Assembly: GCF_947503705.1 (NCBI RefSeq)
Contig: NZ_CANNES010000001.1
Coordinates: 682,001 to 746,000 of the forward strand
Length of the DNA: 64,000 nt
From: an uncultured Tateyamaria sp.
Lineage (GTDB): Bacteria > Pseudomonadota > Alphaproteobacteria > Rhodobacterales > Rhodobacteraceae
Direction of reading: 5' to 3'
Positions within the stretch are counted from its first letter, which is position 1; each line of letters opens with the position of its first letter. Below, piece after piece: positions 33,780 through 42,456 of this stretch. Position numbers and translations under genes: made by a program. The notes below the pieces were generated by a model. That model did not search any database, was not told where the DNA came from, and saw nothing but the letters and a program-made list of their open reading frames with translations.

Positions 33780-34433
33780 ATGAGCTTGCGTATCAACGAC
33801 ACCATTCCCGATATGACGGTTGAAACCGACCACGGGACGATCTCGCTGCATGATTGGATCGGCGACAGCTGGGCGATTCTGTTTTCGCACCCCAAGGATT
33901 TTACACCGGTCTGCACGACCGAATTCGGGGCTGTGGCCCAATTGGCGGATGAATGGGAAAAGCGGGGTACCAAGGTCATCGGTGTGTCCGTGGACGGGGT
34001 CGAGGACCACAAGAAGTGGAAGGGCGACATTGAAACGGTTGCCGGTGCAAAGGCGGGTTTCCCCATCATCGCAGATGATGGTCTGGAAGTGGCCAAGGCC
34101 TTTGACATGTTGCCGGCAGAGGCCTACCTGCCCGATGGCCGTACGCCTGCGGATAGTGCGACTGTGCGCTCGGTCTTTATCATTGGACCAGACAAACAGC
34201 TGAAGCTGTCGATGACATATCCGATGACGGTGGGCCGGAACTTTGCCGAAGTTCTCCGGGCGCTGGACGGGTTGCAGATGTCGACGGGCAACGGCGTGGC
34301 CACGCCGGCGAACTGGGTGCCGGGCGATGATGTGATCATCCCACCGACCGTGTCGAATGAGGATGCGACGGCAAAGTTTGGCGAGTTCACCACGGTACTG
34401 CCATATCTGCGGACGACCAAAGCGCCGGGCTAA
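33780..34433 (+). CDS. 1-Cys peroxiredoxin (Prx6 type)
   Basis: A 217-residue peroxiredoxin. The peroxidatic Cys45 is in HPKDFTPVCTTEFG, with no second resolving Cys in the usual C-terminal position. The extended C-terminal part (VGRNFAEVLRALDGLQMS, then ATPANWVPGDDVIIPP) is typical of the Prx6 group. It reduces hydroperoxides in the cytoplasm using an outside thiol. The ATG at 33780 follows GGAGAGCCAGG. A strong bidirectional hairpin follows the gene. Confidence 0.94.
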   Translation: MSLRINDTIPDMTVETDHGTISLHDWIGDSWAILFSHPKDFTPVCTTEFGAVAQLADEWEKRGTKVIGVSVDGVEDHKKWKGDIETVAGAKAGFPIIADDGLEVAKAFDMLPAEAYLPDGRTPADSATVRSVFIIGPDKQLKLSMTYPMTVGRNFAEVLRALDGLQMSTGNGVATPANWVPGDDVIIPPTVSNEDATAKFGEFTTVLPYLRTTKAPG

Positions 34434-34473
34434 ACCTGCTGATCACGGCCGATCTTTCTCAGGCCTGAACACT

Positions 34474-34510
34474 AAAAAGGCCCCGGCGTTTCCGCCGGGG
34501 CCTTTCCTTT
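34474..34510. terminator. Bidirectional terminator between peroxiredoxin and pnp
   Basis: A 10-bp stem, GGCCCCGGCG (34479-34488) with CGCCGGGGCC (34493-34502), and a TTTC loop. Five A's precede and a T-rich run follows, so it can end transcripts from both convergent genes. Confidence 0.85.
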
Positions 34511-34526
34511 TGGAACACTGCGCAGA

Positions 34527-36662
34527 TTACTCTGCGGCAGGCTCTTCTTTCTTGATCTCTTCGCCGGTTTCCTGATCGACGACTTTCATCGACAGGCGGA
34601 CCTTGCCGCGATCGTCAAAGCCCAACAGCTTGACCTTGACCTCTTGGCCTTCCTTCAAAACGTCCGAAGGATGGTTCAGGCGGCGGTTTTCGATCTGGGA
34701 TACATGAACCAGGCCGTCGCGCTTGCCAAAGAAGTTCACGAAGGCGCCGAAATCGACGATCTTCACGACAGTACCGGTATAAACCATGCCTTCTTCGGGC
34801 TCTGCCACGATCGAGTGGATCATGTCATAGGCTTTCTTGATCGAATCGCCATTGGGAGACGCAATCTTGATGATGCCGTCGTCGTTGATGTCGACCTTGG
34901 CACCCGACACTTCGACGATCTCGCGGATCACTTTACCGCCCGAGCCGATGACCTCACGGATTTTGTCCGTGGGCACCTGCATGGTTTCGATGCGTGGCGC
35001 GTGGATCGAGAAGTCGGCAGCACCCTGGATGGCTTTGCCCATTTCGCCCAGAATGTGCATCCGGCCTGCTTTGGCCTGCTCTAGGGCTTTCTCCATGATC
35101 TCGGGCGTGATGCCTGCGATCTTGATGTCCATCTGCAGCGAGGTGATCCCGTTTTCGGTGCCTGCCACTTTGAAGTCCATGTCGCCCAAGTGGTCTTCGT
35201 CGCCCAGAATATCCGACAGGATCGCATAAGACCCGTCTTCTTCCAGGATCAGACCCATGGCCACACCAGCAACCGCATTTTTCAGCGGTACGCCCGCGTC
35301 CATCATCGACAGCGAGCCGCCGCAAACGGAAGCCATCGAGCTTGAGCCGTTGGATTCGGTGATCTCCGACACCAGACGCACGGTGTAGGGGAAGTCGGTC
35401 GATGCAGGCAGGACCGCTTGCAGCGCGCGCCATGCCAGTTTGCCGTGACCGATTTCGCGACGGCCGGGAGGGCCAACGCGACCCGCTTCACCCACCGAGT
35501 AGGGGGGGAAGTTGTAGTGCAGCAGGAAGTTGGATTTGAAGTTGCCGTGCAGAGCGTCGATGAACTGTTCATCATCGCCGGTGCCCAGCGTGGTCACGAC
35601 CAGACCCTGGGTTTCACCACGGGTAAACAGCGCCGAACCGTGGGTCCGGGGCAGCAGGCCCGTCTGGCAGACGATGTCGCGGATCTCGTCGGTTTTACGA
35701 CCGTCGATGCGGGTGCCGGTCTTGACCACGTCACCGCGCAGGATGGAGGCTTCAAGCCCTTTGAGCGCGGAACCGAGGTTCGGATCTTCGGCCTGCTCGT
35801 CGGTCAGGGCCTCAAGGATTGCGGTGCGGGCAGCAGCCACAGCGCTTGTGCGCTCTTGCTTGTCGCTGATCGCGAATGCGGCGCGCATCTGCTCTTCACC
35901 GGCGGCTTTGACAGCTGCGGACAGGTCCGAATAGTCAGGCGCCTGGAAGTCAAACGGCTCTTTCGCGGACTCTTCGGCCAGCGAAATGATCAGGTCGATC
36001 ACGGGCTGGAACTGCTCGTGGGCAAACTTCACCGCACCCAGCATTTCGGCCTCGGACAGCTCATAGGCTTCGGATTCGACCATCATGACCGCGTCTTTGG
36101 TGCCGGCCACAACCAGATCAAGGCGTTGTTCAGGGTTCAAACGCAGGTCCTGCATGTCATCGACAGTTGGGTTCAGGATGTATTCGCCATCCTCAAAGCC
36201 AACGCGGCAGGCACCGATGGGGCCCATGAACGGCGCGCCGGAAATGGTCAGGGCGGCCGAGGCGGCGATCATCGCAACCATGTCGGGGTCGTTGACCAGA
36301 TCGTGGGACAGCACGGTACACATCACCAGAACTTCGTGCTTGAAGCCGGAAACGAACAGGGGCCGGATCGGACGGTCGATCAAACGGGCGGTCAGGGTTT
36401 CTTTCTCGGTGGGCCGCGCCTCACGCTTGAAGAAACCGCCGGGGATTTTGCCCGCGGCATAGTATTTCTCTTGGTAGTGGACGGTCAGGGGAAAGAAGTC
36501 CTGGCCAGGCTTGGGCTTTTTGGCAAACGTGACGTTTGCCATGACGCTGGTTTCGCCCAGCGTGGCAATGACAGACCCGTCCGCTTGACGGGCAACCTTG
36601 CCGGTTTCCAGTGTGAGCGTCTCTTCGCCCCACTGCATCGATTTTTTCACTTCGTTGAACAT
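34527..36662 (-). CDS. pnp: Polyribonucleotide nucleotidyltransferase (PNPase)
   Basis: A 711-residue 3'-5' phosphorolytic exoribonuclease and degradosome member. It has two RNase PH domains, the second with [18 protein letters not shown] holding the catalytic Asp pair. A KH domain (about 555-615, [16 protein letters not shown]) and an S1 domain (about 625-695, [28 protein letters not shown]) follow. The length is normal. The ATG at 36662 follows AGGAAACCTAG. In most relatives rpsO lies directly upstream; here it is 3 kb away. A GGCGCC/GCGCCC hairpin lies in the leader near 36748-36763 and could be a target for autoregulation. Confidence 0.96.
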   Translation of the reverse strand: MFNEVKKSMQWGEETLTLETGKVARQADGSVIATLGETSVMANVTFAKKPKPGQDFFPLTVHYQEKYYAAGKIPGGFFKREARPTEKETLTARLIDRPIRPLFVSGFKHEVLVMCTVLSHDLVNDPDMVAMIAASAALTISGAPFMGPIGACRVGFEDGEYILNPTVDDMQDLRLNPEQRLDLVVAGTKDAVMMVESEAYELSEAEMLGAVKFAHEQFQPVIDLIISLAEESAKEPFDFQAPDYSDLSAAVKAAGEEQMRAAFAISDKQERTSAVAAARTAILEALTDEQAEDPNLGSALKGLEASILRGDVVKTGTRIDGRKTDEIRDIVCQTGLLPRTHGSALFTRGETQGLVVTTLGTGDDEQFIDALHGNFKSNFLLHYNFPPYSVGEAGRVGPPGRREIGHGKLAWRALQAVLPASTDFPYTVRLVSEITESNGSSSMASVCGGSLSMMDAGVPLKNAVAGVAMGLILEEDGSYAILSDILGDEDHLGDMDFKVAGTENGITSLQMDIKIAGITPEIMEKALEQAKAGRMHILGEMGKAIQGAADFSIHAPRIETMQVPTDKIREVIGSGGKVIREIVEVSGAKVDINDDGIIKIASPNGDSIKKAYDMIHSIVAEPEEGMVYTGTVVKIVDFGAFVNFFGKRDGLVHVSQIENRRLNHPSDVLKEGQEVKVKLLGFDDRGKVRLSMKVVDQETGEEIKKEEPAAE

Positions 36663-36825
36663 CTAGGTTTCCTAAGTTGGCCCGATTGGCCATTTGCATA
36701 GGGGGCGTATTCCCCCTGACCCCTGTATCTTCTTTTGCGGGCGCTGAGGTCCGGGCGCCATGCTTTCAGATTGTGCGCGCATACAGGAGATTTCGTTGAA
36801 ATGAAAGCGTGGCGATGTGTCCGCC

Positions 36826-37335
36826 TTACCAAGGTCGCCGGGGCGGTTTTGAAAAGGCAATCGGCGCGTCGGGAAAGAGATCATTGGTTTGCGTTTTGGG
36901 GTCTGGTGTGCCCCATTTCGTCATCCATTTGGCAGGTGCGGCGAGGGTGCCACCGGCCTGCCATTCGAAATACCCCAACGCCCCTGGCGCAGGGATCGGG
37001 TCGCAGGGTTCGGGATTGATCAGGGTCAGCCCCGCCTGACCGCCAAACCATTCGCTGTCGGATGCGGTGATGACGCCCGTTACCTCGACCGTGCCTATGA
37101 TACACCCGCGTGGCAGATCGGCAGGGGCCGGGCACTTGACCCCATGCTTGCCCAACCGCCAATGGAGATAGCGAAACTCTTCCTCTTTCAGCCCCGCCGC
37201 CGCATGGATACAGATGCGCCCCGGCCCCATACGGCCTGCGCGGATTGACCCCAATGTGCGATTCTCGATTGGTTTGTGGCCCGCAATGATGGCCCAAGCC
37301 GAAGGCTGGCGAACAGATAGCGCGATGCGGGGCAT
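36826..37335 (-). CDS. ASCH-domain protein
   Basis: A 169-residue protein that opens with the ASCH signature ALSVRQPSAWAIIAGHKPIENRTLG and continues with GRICIHAAAGLKEEE and CIIGTVEVTGVI. ASCH domains are beta-barrels related to PUA domains and are linked to RNA binding or to amidohydrolase activity on N4-acetylcytidine (YqfB). The C-terminal part (FEWQAGGTLAAPAKWMTKWG) is not one I recognise. ATG 37335 is preferred; ATG 37344 is an alternative with GGGGG almost touching it. It is divergent from the epimerase gene, with starts 88 bases apart. Confidence 0.75.
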   Translation of the reverse strand: MPRIALSVRQPSAWAIIAGHKPIENRTLGSIRAGRMGPGRICIHAAAGLKEEEFRYLHWRLGKHGVKCPAPADLPRGCIIGTVEVTGVITASDSEWFGGQAGLTLINPEPCDPIPAPGALGYFEWQAGGTLAAPAKWMTKWGTPDPKTQTNDLFPDAPIAFSKPPRRPW

Positions 37336-37422
37336 GTGTTCCATGCCCCCAGGGTAGCGCGCAGTCGGGGCTGGTCCATGCCCCGGCGTGTGCCTATGTT
37401 TGCGCAAACGAAAGGGATCATC

Positions 37423-38310
37423 ATGCGCATTTTGTTTACAGGTGGATCGGGCAAGGCCGGGCGGCATGCGGTTGCGTACTTGCGAGATCAAGGGCACCGC
37501 GTGGTGAACTTTGACCGCGCGCCTCTGGAGATGGACGGCGTTGATGACCGCTTGGGCGATATGACGGATGCGGGTCAGGTGTTCGATGTGTTGTCGAGCT
37601 ATGCAGGCTTTGACGAGCTTGAGCCTGGCACCGGCGTGCCGTCGTTTGACGCTGTTGTGCATTTTGCTGCCGTGCCGCGCATTTTGGTCACCGGCGACAA
37701 CGAGACGTACCGCACCAACACAATGGGAACCTACAATGTCATCGACGCGGCGTTGAAAATGGGTGTGCGCAAGGTGGTGTTTGCCTCCTCCGAGACGACC
37801 TATGGCGTTTGTTTCGCGGATGGAGAGCGCAAGCCAGAGTATTTACCGATCGACGAAGAGCATCCCGTGATCCCAGAGGACAGCTATGCCATGTCCAAGG
37901 TTGTGAACGAAGTAACAGCGCGCAGTTTTCAACGCCGGTCCGGCGCCGATATCTATGGGTTGCGCATCAACAACGTGATCGAGCCGCACGAATATGCTGA
38001 GAACTTCCCGGCATTCATGGAAAACCCCGACCTGCGGTTACGCAACTTCTTTGCCTATATCGACGCGCGTGATCTGGGGCAGATGGTGCAATGCTGCTTG
38101 GATACGGACGGACTGGGGTTCGAAGTGTTTAATGTGTCGAATGACGACCACTCGGTGGCTTTGGACACGGATGCCCTGGTCGCCCGCTATTACGACGGCG
38201 TTCCCGTCGCCGCGATGGGCGCGCGCGAAACGTTCTATTCGAATGCCAAGGCCAAGCGGCTGCTGGGGTTCAAGCCCGCGCATTCATGGCGCGATTACCT
38301 GTCGGACTAA
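37423..38310 (+). CDS. NAD-dependent epimerase/dehydratase (extended SDR)
   Basis: A 295-residue extended short-chain dehydrogenase. The cofactor site is LFTGGSGKAGRHAV at the N-terminus and the catalytic Tyr-Lys is in SYAMSKVVNE; VVFASSETTYGV supplies the preceding Ser/Thr. Such proteins epimerise or dehydrate sugar nucleotides, or oxidise sugar acids. The ATG at 37423 is chosen because it starts the beta strand before the glycine motif and follows AAAGGG. No sugar biosynthesis cluster surrounds it. Confidence 0.88.
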   Translation: MRILFTGGSGKAGRHAVAYLRDQGHRVVNFDRAPLEMDGVDDRLGDMTDAGQVFDVLSSYAGFDELEPGTGVPSFDAVVHFAAVPRILVTGDNETYRTNTMGTYNVIDAALKMGVRKVVFASSETTYGVCFADGERKPEYLPIDEEHPVIPEDSYAMSKVVNEVTARSFQRRSGADIYGLRINNVIEPHEYAENFPAFMENPDLRLRNFFAYIDARDLGQMVQCCLDTDGLGFEVFNVSNDDHSVALDTDALVARYYDGVPVAAMGARETFYSNAKAKRLLGFKPAHSWRDYLSD

Positions 38311-38369
38311 GCCGCGCCTGGCCAAAGAACCTTGCTCTATCGGAATCCCGACAGACGACCTGTTTTCGC

Positions 38370-38386
38370 GGGGCAGTCCCCCTTAC
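38370..38386 (+). repeat. Degenerate copy of the palindromic repeat
   Basis: GGGGCAGTCCCCCTTAC lies 60 bases after the epimerase stop and shares the GGGG-(A)C-CCCC-TTAC pattern with the elements at 771-800 and 16531-16559. The similarity is short and may be chance. Confidence 0.25.
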
Positions 38387-38437
38387 ATTTGAGACCGAGA
38401 TAGATTCACGCTCTTTGGACACAGGCAGGACGAAATA

Positions 38438-39571
38438 GTGACCAACATGAATGTAACTGACCGCGCCCTTTTGCCCGACTACCTAAGGCTGATTGCGCTG
38501 TTTGGTATCGTGATCGTCAACGTCCAGTTCATCGCATTTTCTGTTTTGCACGGGTTCACGGACCCGGTCGCAGAAACCTTTGGCGACGCGCTGACCCTTT
38601 GGATGGTGAATGGCGTGGCGCTGCTCAAGACTTATGGGCTGTTTTCGTTCATGTTTGGCGTTGGCCTTGGCCTTTTGATGCGCTCGGCCGAGAGACGAGG
38701 GCTACCCTTTGGGCGCATTTATCGCAACCGGATGGCTGGTCTGCTTCTTTTGGGTGTCGCGCACGGGTGCCTGTTCTTTCCGGGCGATATTCTTGTCATC
38801 TACGCGGTGACCGGCTCTATCCTCTACTTCTTTCGCAACTGGACAGTGGGCAGGCTGGCCAAAGTCGGCGTGGTTCTGCTTGTTCTGCAACTGATCATCG
38901 GCTTGCCGTTGTTGTTGCTGCCGTCCGAAACATCTGCCGAGGTCTTCGGGTTCGAAGCGGCGGCGCTCACCCAAGGCTCATTCCTTGACGCTGCACTGTT
39001 CAGAAGCATCGGTTTTGCGTTCACCCTCCCGCTGTTCCTGGTCATCCAGGGGATCTCGGCGCTGGGTTGGTTTTGCCTTGGTCTCGCATCCGTAAAATCG
39101 GGGATGATAGACAACGCCGACCATCCGCTTTGGGCGCGGGCACGCCGGTGGTGCCTGTTGCCGGGTCTTGCCCTAAGTCTGATTGGCGCAGGTCTTTGGC
39201 AATGGGGCCCGGCAACGCTTGGTGTCTCTCTCACAGTTGTCGTGGCTCCGATTGCAACCATCGGATATCTCGGGTTGATCGCGGCAATCGCCAATCCTCC
39301 AGGGCCGATCATGTCCAAGGCGCTTGCCGCAGGCGGCTCCAGCCTCAGCATCTATCTTGGTCAGTCGATTGTCCTGTCGACCATATTCTCGAGCTATGGT
39401 CTTGGGCTTTGGAACGAAGTCGATCGGGCAACGGCCACATTGATTGCAGTGCTGGTGACGGGGATGCTGATCCTGGCGCTCAGCTTTTGGCGCAATTGGT
39501 TCCGGCTGGGGCCATTTGAATGGCTGTTGCGGCGGATCACATATGCCGGCGTCGCGGCACGCCCAGGTTAA
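38438..39571 (+). CDS. DUF418-family membrane protein
   Basis: A 377-residue protein with about ten hydrophobic segments. The N-terminal DYLRLIALFGIVIVNVQF and the C-terminal IYLGQSIVLSTIF and FRLGPFEWLLRRITY are the DUF418 hallmarks (related to YeiB). The function is unknown; the fold is related to acyltransferase-3-like membrane proteins. The GTG at 38438 is taken as start because AGGA precedes it by 8 bases; ATG 38447 has no ribosome site. The gene faces rpsO and ends before a shared hairpin. Confidence 0.87.
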   Translation: MTNMNVTDRALLPDYLRLIALFGIVIVNVQFIAFSVLHGFTDPVAETFGDALTLWMVNGVALLKTYGLFSFMFGVGLGLLMRSAERRGLPFGRIYRNRMAGLLLLGVAHGCLFFPGDILVIYAVTGSILYFFRNWTVGRLAKVGVVLLVLQLIIGLPLLLLPSETSAEVFGFEAAALTQGSFLDAALFRSIGFAFTLPLFLVIQGISALGWFCLGLASVKSGMIDNADHPLWARARRWCLLPGLALSLIGAGLWQWGPATLGVSLTVVVAPIATIGYLGLIAAIANPPGPIMSKALAAGGSSLSIYLGQSIVLSTIFSSYGLGLWNEVDRATATLIAVLVTGMLILALSFWRNWFRLGPFEWLLRRITYAGVAARPG

Positions 39572-39610
39572 ACAGCGTCGCTGCGTTGATCTCCGATGCC
39601 CACATCAACG

Positions 39611-39640
39611 AAAAAAGCCGCGCTGGGATGGCGCGGCTTT
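39611..39640 (-). terminator. Intrinsic terminator of rpsO
   Basis: A 10-bp stem AAAGCCGCGC/GCGCGGCTTT with a 7-base loop. On the minus strand it is followed by T residues (six in a row including the stem end), so it should end the rpsO transcript; on plus only three T's follow. Confidence 0.8.
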
Positions 39641-39665
39641 ATCTTAATCATAGGGTAGCGAACGC

Positions 39666-39935
39666 TTAGCGGCGCAGGCCCAGACGTTTGATCAGGTCTT
39701 GATAGCGTGCTTCGTCCTTGGACTTGGTGTAGTCCAACAGTTTGCGGCGCAGGGCCACCATTTTCAGCAGGCCACGGCGGCCGTGGTTGTCTTTCTTGTG
39801 GGTCTTGAAGTGCTCGGTCAGGGTCGCGATACGCGAGCTGAGGATCGCAATCTGAACTTCGGGCGAACCGGTGTCGCCTTCCTTCGTTGCGAACTCTTTC
39901 ATGACGCGGGCTTTTTCTTCGGCTGTAATCGACAT
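39666..39935 (-). CDS. rpsO: 30S ribosomal protein S15
   Basis: An 89-residue protein with the S15 pattern [39 protein letters not shown] and [15 protein letters not shown]. It binds the central domain of 16S rRNA early in 30S assembly. The start follows AATAGGAG. The gene has its own terminator, so it is transcribed apart from pnp. It is the remote middle member of the split rbfA-truB-rpsO-pnp set. Confidence 0.97.
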   Translation of the reverse strand: MSITAEEKARVMKEFATKEGDTGSPEVQIAILSSRIATLTEHFKTHKKDNHGRRGLLKMVALRRKLLDYTKSKDEARYQDLIKRLGLRR

Positions 39936-40093
39936 CGTGGTCTCCTATTCTAGGGTTTCAAGACGCCGCCGCCCGGGATGTCGTCCAGTGCGGGGCCATG
40001 TTCAATCCCAAGCGATTGCCGGGGATGCGCGCGTATAGGAGAGAATCGCAGAGATGGCAAAGTGTTATTTGCCCACGCCCCAACCGATCCTGA

Positions 40094-41032
40094 TCAGAGC
40101 GGTGCCATACCCGAGGATTGTGCGAGGCTCAGGGGCATAACCGCGATGTCTTCAAGGGTAATTTCCGCGCCATTGCCCACATGGGCCACGGCCACACCGT
40201 TCATCAGAACCTGGGTGGTCAGCGCATTTTCAGGGTCAGGCTGGAGTGTAATTTCGGGCTCTTCGTCGCCATCTTCATAGACCAGTAGGATGTTGTCGTC
40301 TTCGGCATCGAAATCGATGATGTCGGCGGCATGCCCCTCACTGATCCAGCTGCCAAGCACAACAGTATCGTTGCCATCACCCGGGGTGACCACGTCATCC
40401 TTGCCCGCGATAATCACATCATCACCACTGCCGCCGTTCAGGAAATCGCCGGTGTCGGTGTCGTCCATTTCAGGCGTGTCGGGGTCATCCTCAACCCCGT
40501 TAATCAGATCATTGCCGTAACCGCCGAACAAGCTGTCCTGCCCGGCGCCGCCGCTGAGCGTATCGTTGCCAAGGCCGCCATGCACCGCATCCTTGCCAGC
40601 GTCCCCATCCAACAGATCGTCGCCTGCGGAACCTTGCATGCTGTCATTTCCGTCGCCGCCGGTCAGCGTGTCATCGCCATTATGGCCAAACATATCGTCG
40701 TCACCTGCACCCCCATCCATCAGGTCGGTGCCATCCTCGCCATGCAGGGTATCGTCACCTGCGCCGCCTGCGATGGTGTCGTCGCCTTCCTCGCCGTACA
40801 GCGTATCGGCATCTGCCGTGCCGGTCAGTGTGTCGTCATTTTCGGTGCCGAGGATCAAATCAGGATCATCAGGCGAGCTGGGGTCAGTGCCCGTGGCATC
40901 ATCCTCTGCCGGGTCATTCACGTCATTTGTGGCGTCCACGGTATCATCGTCCTCGTTCGAGGATCCGCCCATGTCGGTGATCCCGACGGCACCAACGGCC
41001 ATGAGACCCATCAAACCTGCCAACCAAAGCAT
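40094..41032 (-). CDS. RTX-repeat calcium-binding protein with N-terminal hydrophobic segment
   Basis: A 312-residue, strongly acidic protein. It opens with one hydrophobic stretch (MLWLAGLMGLMAVGAVGI) that could be a signal or membrane anchor. An Asp/Glu-rich linker follows. About a dozen RTX nonapeptides run from about residue 60 to 210 (for example LYGEEGDDTI, IAGGAGDDTL, GGDGNDSM, FGGYGNDLI). The last 90 residues form a beta-rich tail (LGSWISEGHAADIIDFDAEDD) like those of peptidase-M10-type C-terminal domains. An N-terminal hydrophobic segment is unusual for a classical type I secreted RTX protein. It probably binds calcium outside the cell or at the membrane. Confidence 0.82.
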   Translation of the reverse strand: MLWLAGLMGLMAVGAVGITDMGGSSNEDDDTVDATNDVNDPAEDDATGTDPSSPDDPDLILGTENDDTLTGTADADTLYGEEGDDTIAGGAGDDTLHGEDGTDLMDGGAGDDDMFGHNGDDTLTGGDGNDSMQGSAGDDLLDGDAGKDAVHGGLGNDTLSGGAGQDSLFGGYGNDLINGVEDDPDTPEMDDTDTGDFLNGGSGDDVIIAGKDDVVTPGDGNDTVVLGSWISEGHAADIIDFDAEDDNILLVYEDGDEEPEITLQPDPENALTTQVLMNGVAVAHVGNGAEITLEDIAVMPLSLAQSSGMAPL

Positions 41033-41137
41033 TACTGTTTCCTAAACCCAACAAGGCACAACTGCCCACGCCTCAATACCCGCTCACAGGCTGGTCTGGC
41101 AAAGCAATTTGAACAGGTTGGTTAATTGACCCTTGCC

Positions 41138-41644
41138 TTAAACCCAGGGCTCCGGCTGTTGGACATACGGCAGATAAAGCGGGTGTTTCGGGTGCCCCGC
41201 CTTGGACAGACCCAGATGAAACACGGGCCGATCCGCCGCCTGCAAAAGCGCCGCCACATGCGTCCCGCGATCCAGATGCGCGCCATGAGTGCCCCAGGCG
41301 GCAATCACATCAGTGGCCCACTGCGCCCGCTCTGTGATAGCGGCGTCATTTTCGGGTCCGACAGGGTCGGCGGCGGCCTTCATCCCGCGCGGATCGGTAT
41401 CGCGCCAGGCAAAGATGTTGGTGACGGCAAAACTGCCATAACCCAGCGTGCGCGCCCGCCGCTCACATCGTTCAACCGTTGGGTCGTTCTGCACTTCGGT
41501 CGCGGTAGAGGGGTTGAGCATCACGAAATTCACGCGCCGCCCTGCTGGTTCCCAGATGCGGGTCAGACTGTAACGATACCGCTCGCAGTCTGAATAAACG
41601 GCGGTCGAGGGGGCATCGCCCTTGGTATGGGTGCGGGTGATCAT
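41138..41644 (-). CDS. DUF1643 family protein
   Basis: A 168-residue protein with the DUF1643 pattern: CERYRYSLTRIWEPAGRRVNF, VMLNPSTATEVQNDPTVERC, GYGSFAVTNIFAWRDTDP and a C-terminal FHLGLSKAGHPKHPLYLPY. The function of the family is unknown; members are scattered on chromosomes, plasmids and phages. The ATG at 41644 fits the family start; further upstream codons (to 41680) run into the hairpin at 41686. No partner gene is evident. Confidence 0.85.
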   Translation of the reverse strand: MITRTHTKGDAPSTAVYSDCERYRYSLTRIWEPAGRRVNFVMLNPSTATEVQNDPTVERCERRARTLGYGSFAVTNIFAWRDTDPRGMKAAADPVGPENDAAITERAQWATDVIAAWGTHGAHLDRGTHVAALLQAADRPVFHLGLSKAGHPKHPLYLPYVQQPEPWV

Positions 41645-41685
41645 GATCTGCGTTGTGCCAGCACATCCGGCACGGTGCAAATGGG

Positions 41686-41716
41686 AAAGGCCGCCCCCGA
41701 GGGAGGGGCGGCCTTG
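41686..41716 (-). terminator. Hairpin after the small membrane protein gene
   Basis: AAGGCCGCCCC (41687-41697) pairs with GGGGCGGCCTT (41705-41715), an 11-bp stem. On minus only three T's follow, so it is a moderate terminator for the gene at 41740-42243 and separates it from the DUF1643 gene. Confidence 0.65.
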
Positions 41717-41739
41717 AGGCGTTCAGGCGGGTAGTAGGA

Positions 41740-42243
41740 TTATTCCGCAGGAACGGCGTTGGGCGTGCGGCGCAGGTCAAGAACCGCGCCTTTGGCCTCC
41801 ATGATCGCGGCTGCGACCACGGCATAGACGATGTGACCCCACAGGGCGACCCATGTGATTCCGGTCCACCCGAGGAAAGGTTTGTTGCCGGTCACGAGGT
41901 GCGCCATGACGTAAAGGGCAAAGACCCAAAGGGCGACGCCATAGGCCACAGCCGTGATCGACCAGTGCAGGCGGGGCGCCACAGCCAGTTGCAGGGGGCG
42001 GGCAATGGCGAACCAGCCCACAGCGTAAAAGATCAGGCCGGTCAAGGCGTGCAGCAGGTGGGCGGCCCCCGATGGGTTGGCCCCAAAGATCGCTTTGAGC
42101 GAGGCACCGGCAAGGCCGACGGGCGCCAGCTTGGCATGACCAAGCAAGGGGCTGAGGCCGAGGCCAAAGGCGTCAAAGGCGATGGTGGCGAAGGCGCCTG
42201 CTGTCAGGACGGTGGTAGCTGTTTTAAGGGTTACTTGGGTCAT
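41740..42243 (-). CDS. Conserved four-helix membrane protein, unknown function
   Basis: A 167-residue protein with four hydrophobic segments: an N-terminal TVLTAGAFATIAFDAFGLGL, ALTGLIFYAVGWFAIARP, ITAVAYGVALWVFALYVMAHL and WGHIVYAVVAAAIMEAKG. It resembles small Rhodobacteraceae membrane proteins of unknown function; I do not assign a family. Several His residues in or next to helices (GAAHLLHAL, LYVMAHL, WGHIVY) could bind heme or metal, which is only a guess. A pair of inverted TGTAACAAT half-sites lies about 110 bases upstream. Confidence 0.7.
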   Translation of the reverse strand: MTQVTLKTATTVLTAGAFATIAFDAFGLGLSPLLGHAKLAPVGLAGASLKAIFGANPSGAAHLLHALTGLIFYAVGWFAIARPLQLAVAPRLHWSITAVAYGVALWVFALYVMAHLVTGNKPFLGWTGITWVALWGHIVYAVVAAAIMEAKGAVLDLRRTPNAVPAE

Positions 42244-42352
42244 GTGGTCTCTCCCATGAATGGACGTTTGTGCGTTCGATGAGATGAATATGGACCAAAT
42301 GGTTCCGAATTGTCAGTCCCGCTCACGCAGCGCTGATCGCTCACATGGAATC

Positions 42353-42411
42353 TGTAACAATACGCGACGTCAAAGCCTGGCAATCCACCAGTTCACGGGC
42401 ACATTGTTACA
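42353..42411. promoter_or_regulatory. Distant inverted half-sites TGTAACAAT / ATTGTTACA
   Basis: TGTAACAAT (42353-42361) and ATTGTTACA (42403-42411) are perfect complements separated by 41 bases, 50 bp centre to centre (nearly five helical turns). They sit between the membrane protein gene (start 42243) and the truB stop (42457). They could be operator half-sites for a regulator acting through a loop, or a long-loop hairpin. Confidence 0.35.
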
Positions 42412-42456
42412 AAATAGGGCCCGTAAGGCGTACCTATTGGTGCGCCATGCCCCGAC

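Noticed and set aside
40566-41045. CRISPR-like or tandem-repeat array
   Set aside because: The periodic 27-base pattern is the codon pattern of RTX nonapeptides inside a gene; there are no identical repeats with unique spacers.
40331-41125. Plus-strand repetitive frame opposite the second RTX gene
   Set aside because: Again the complement of RTX repeats; Ile/Val-rich but not a real membrane protein.
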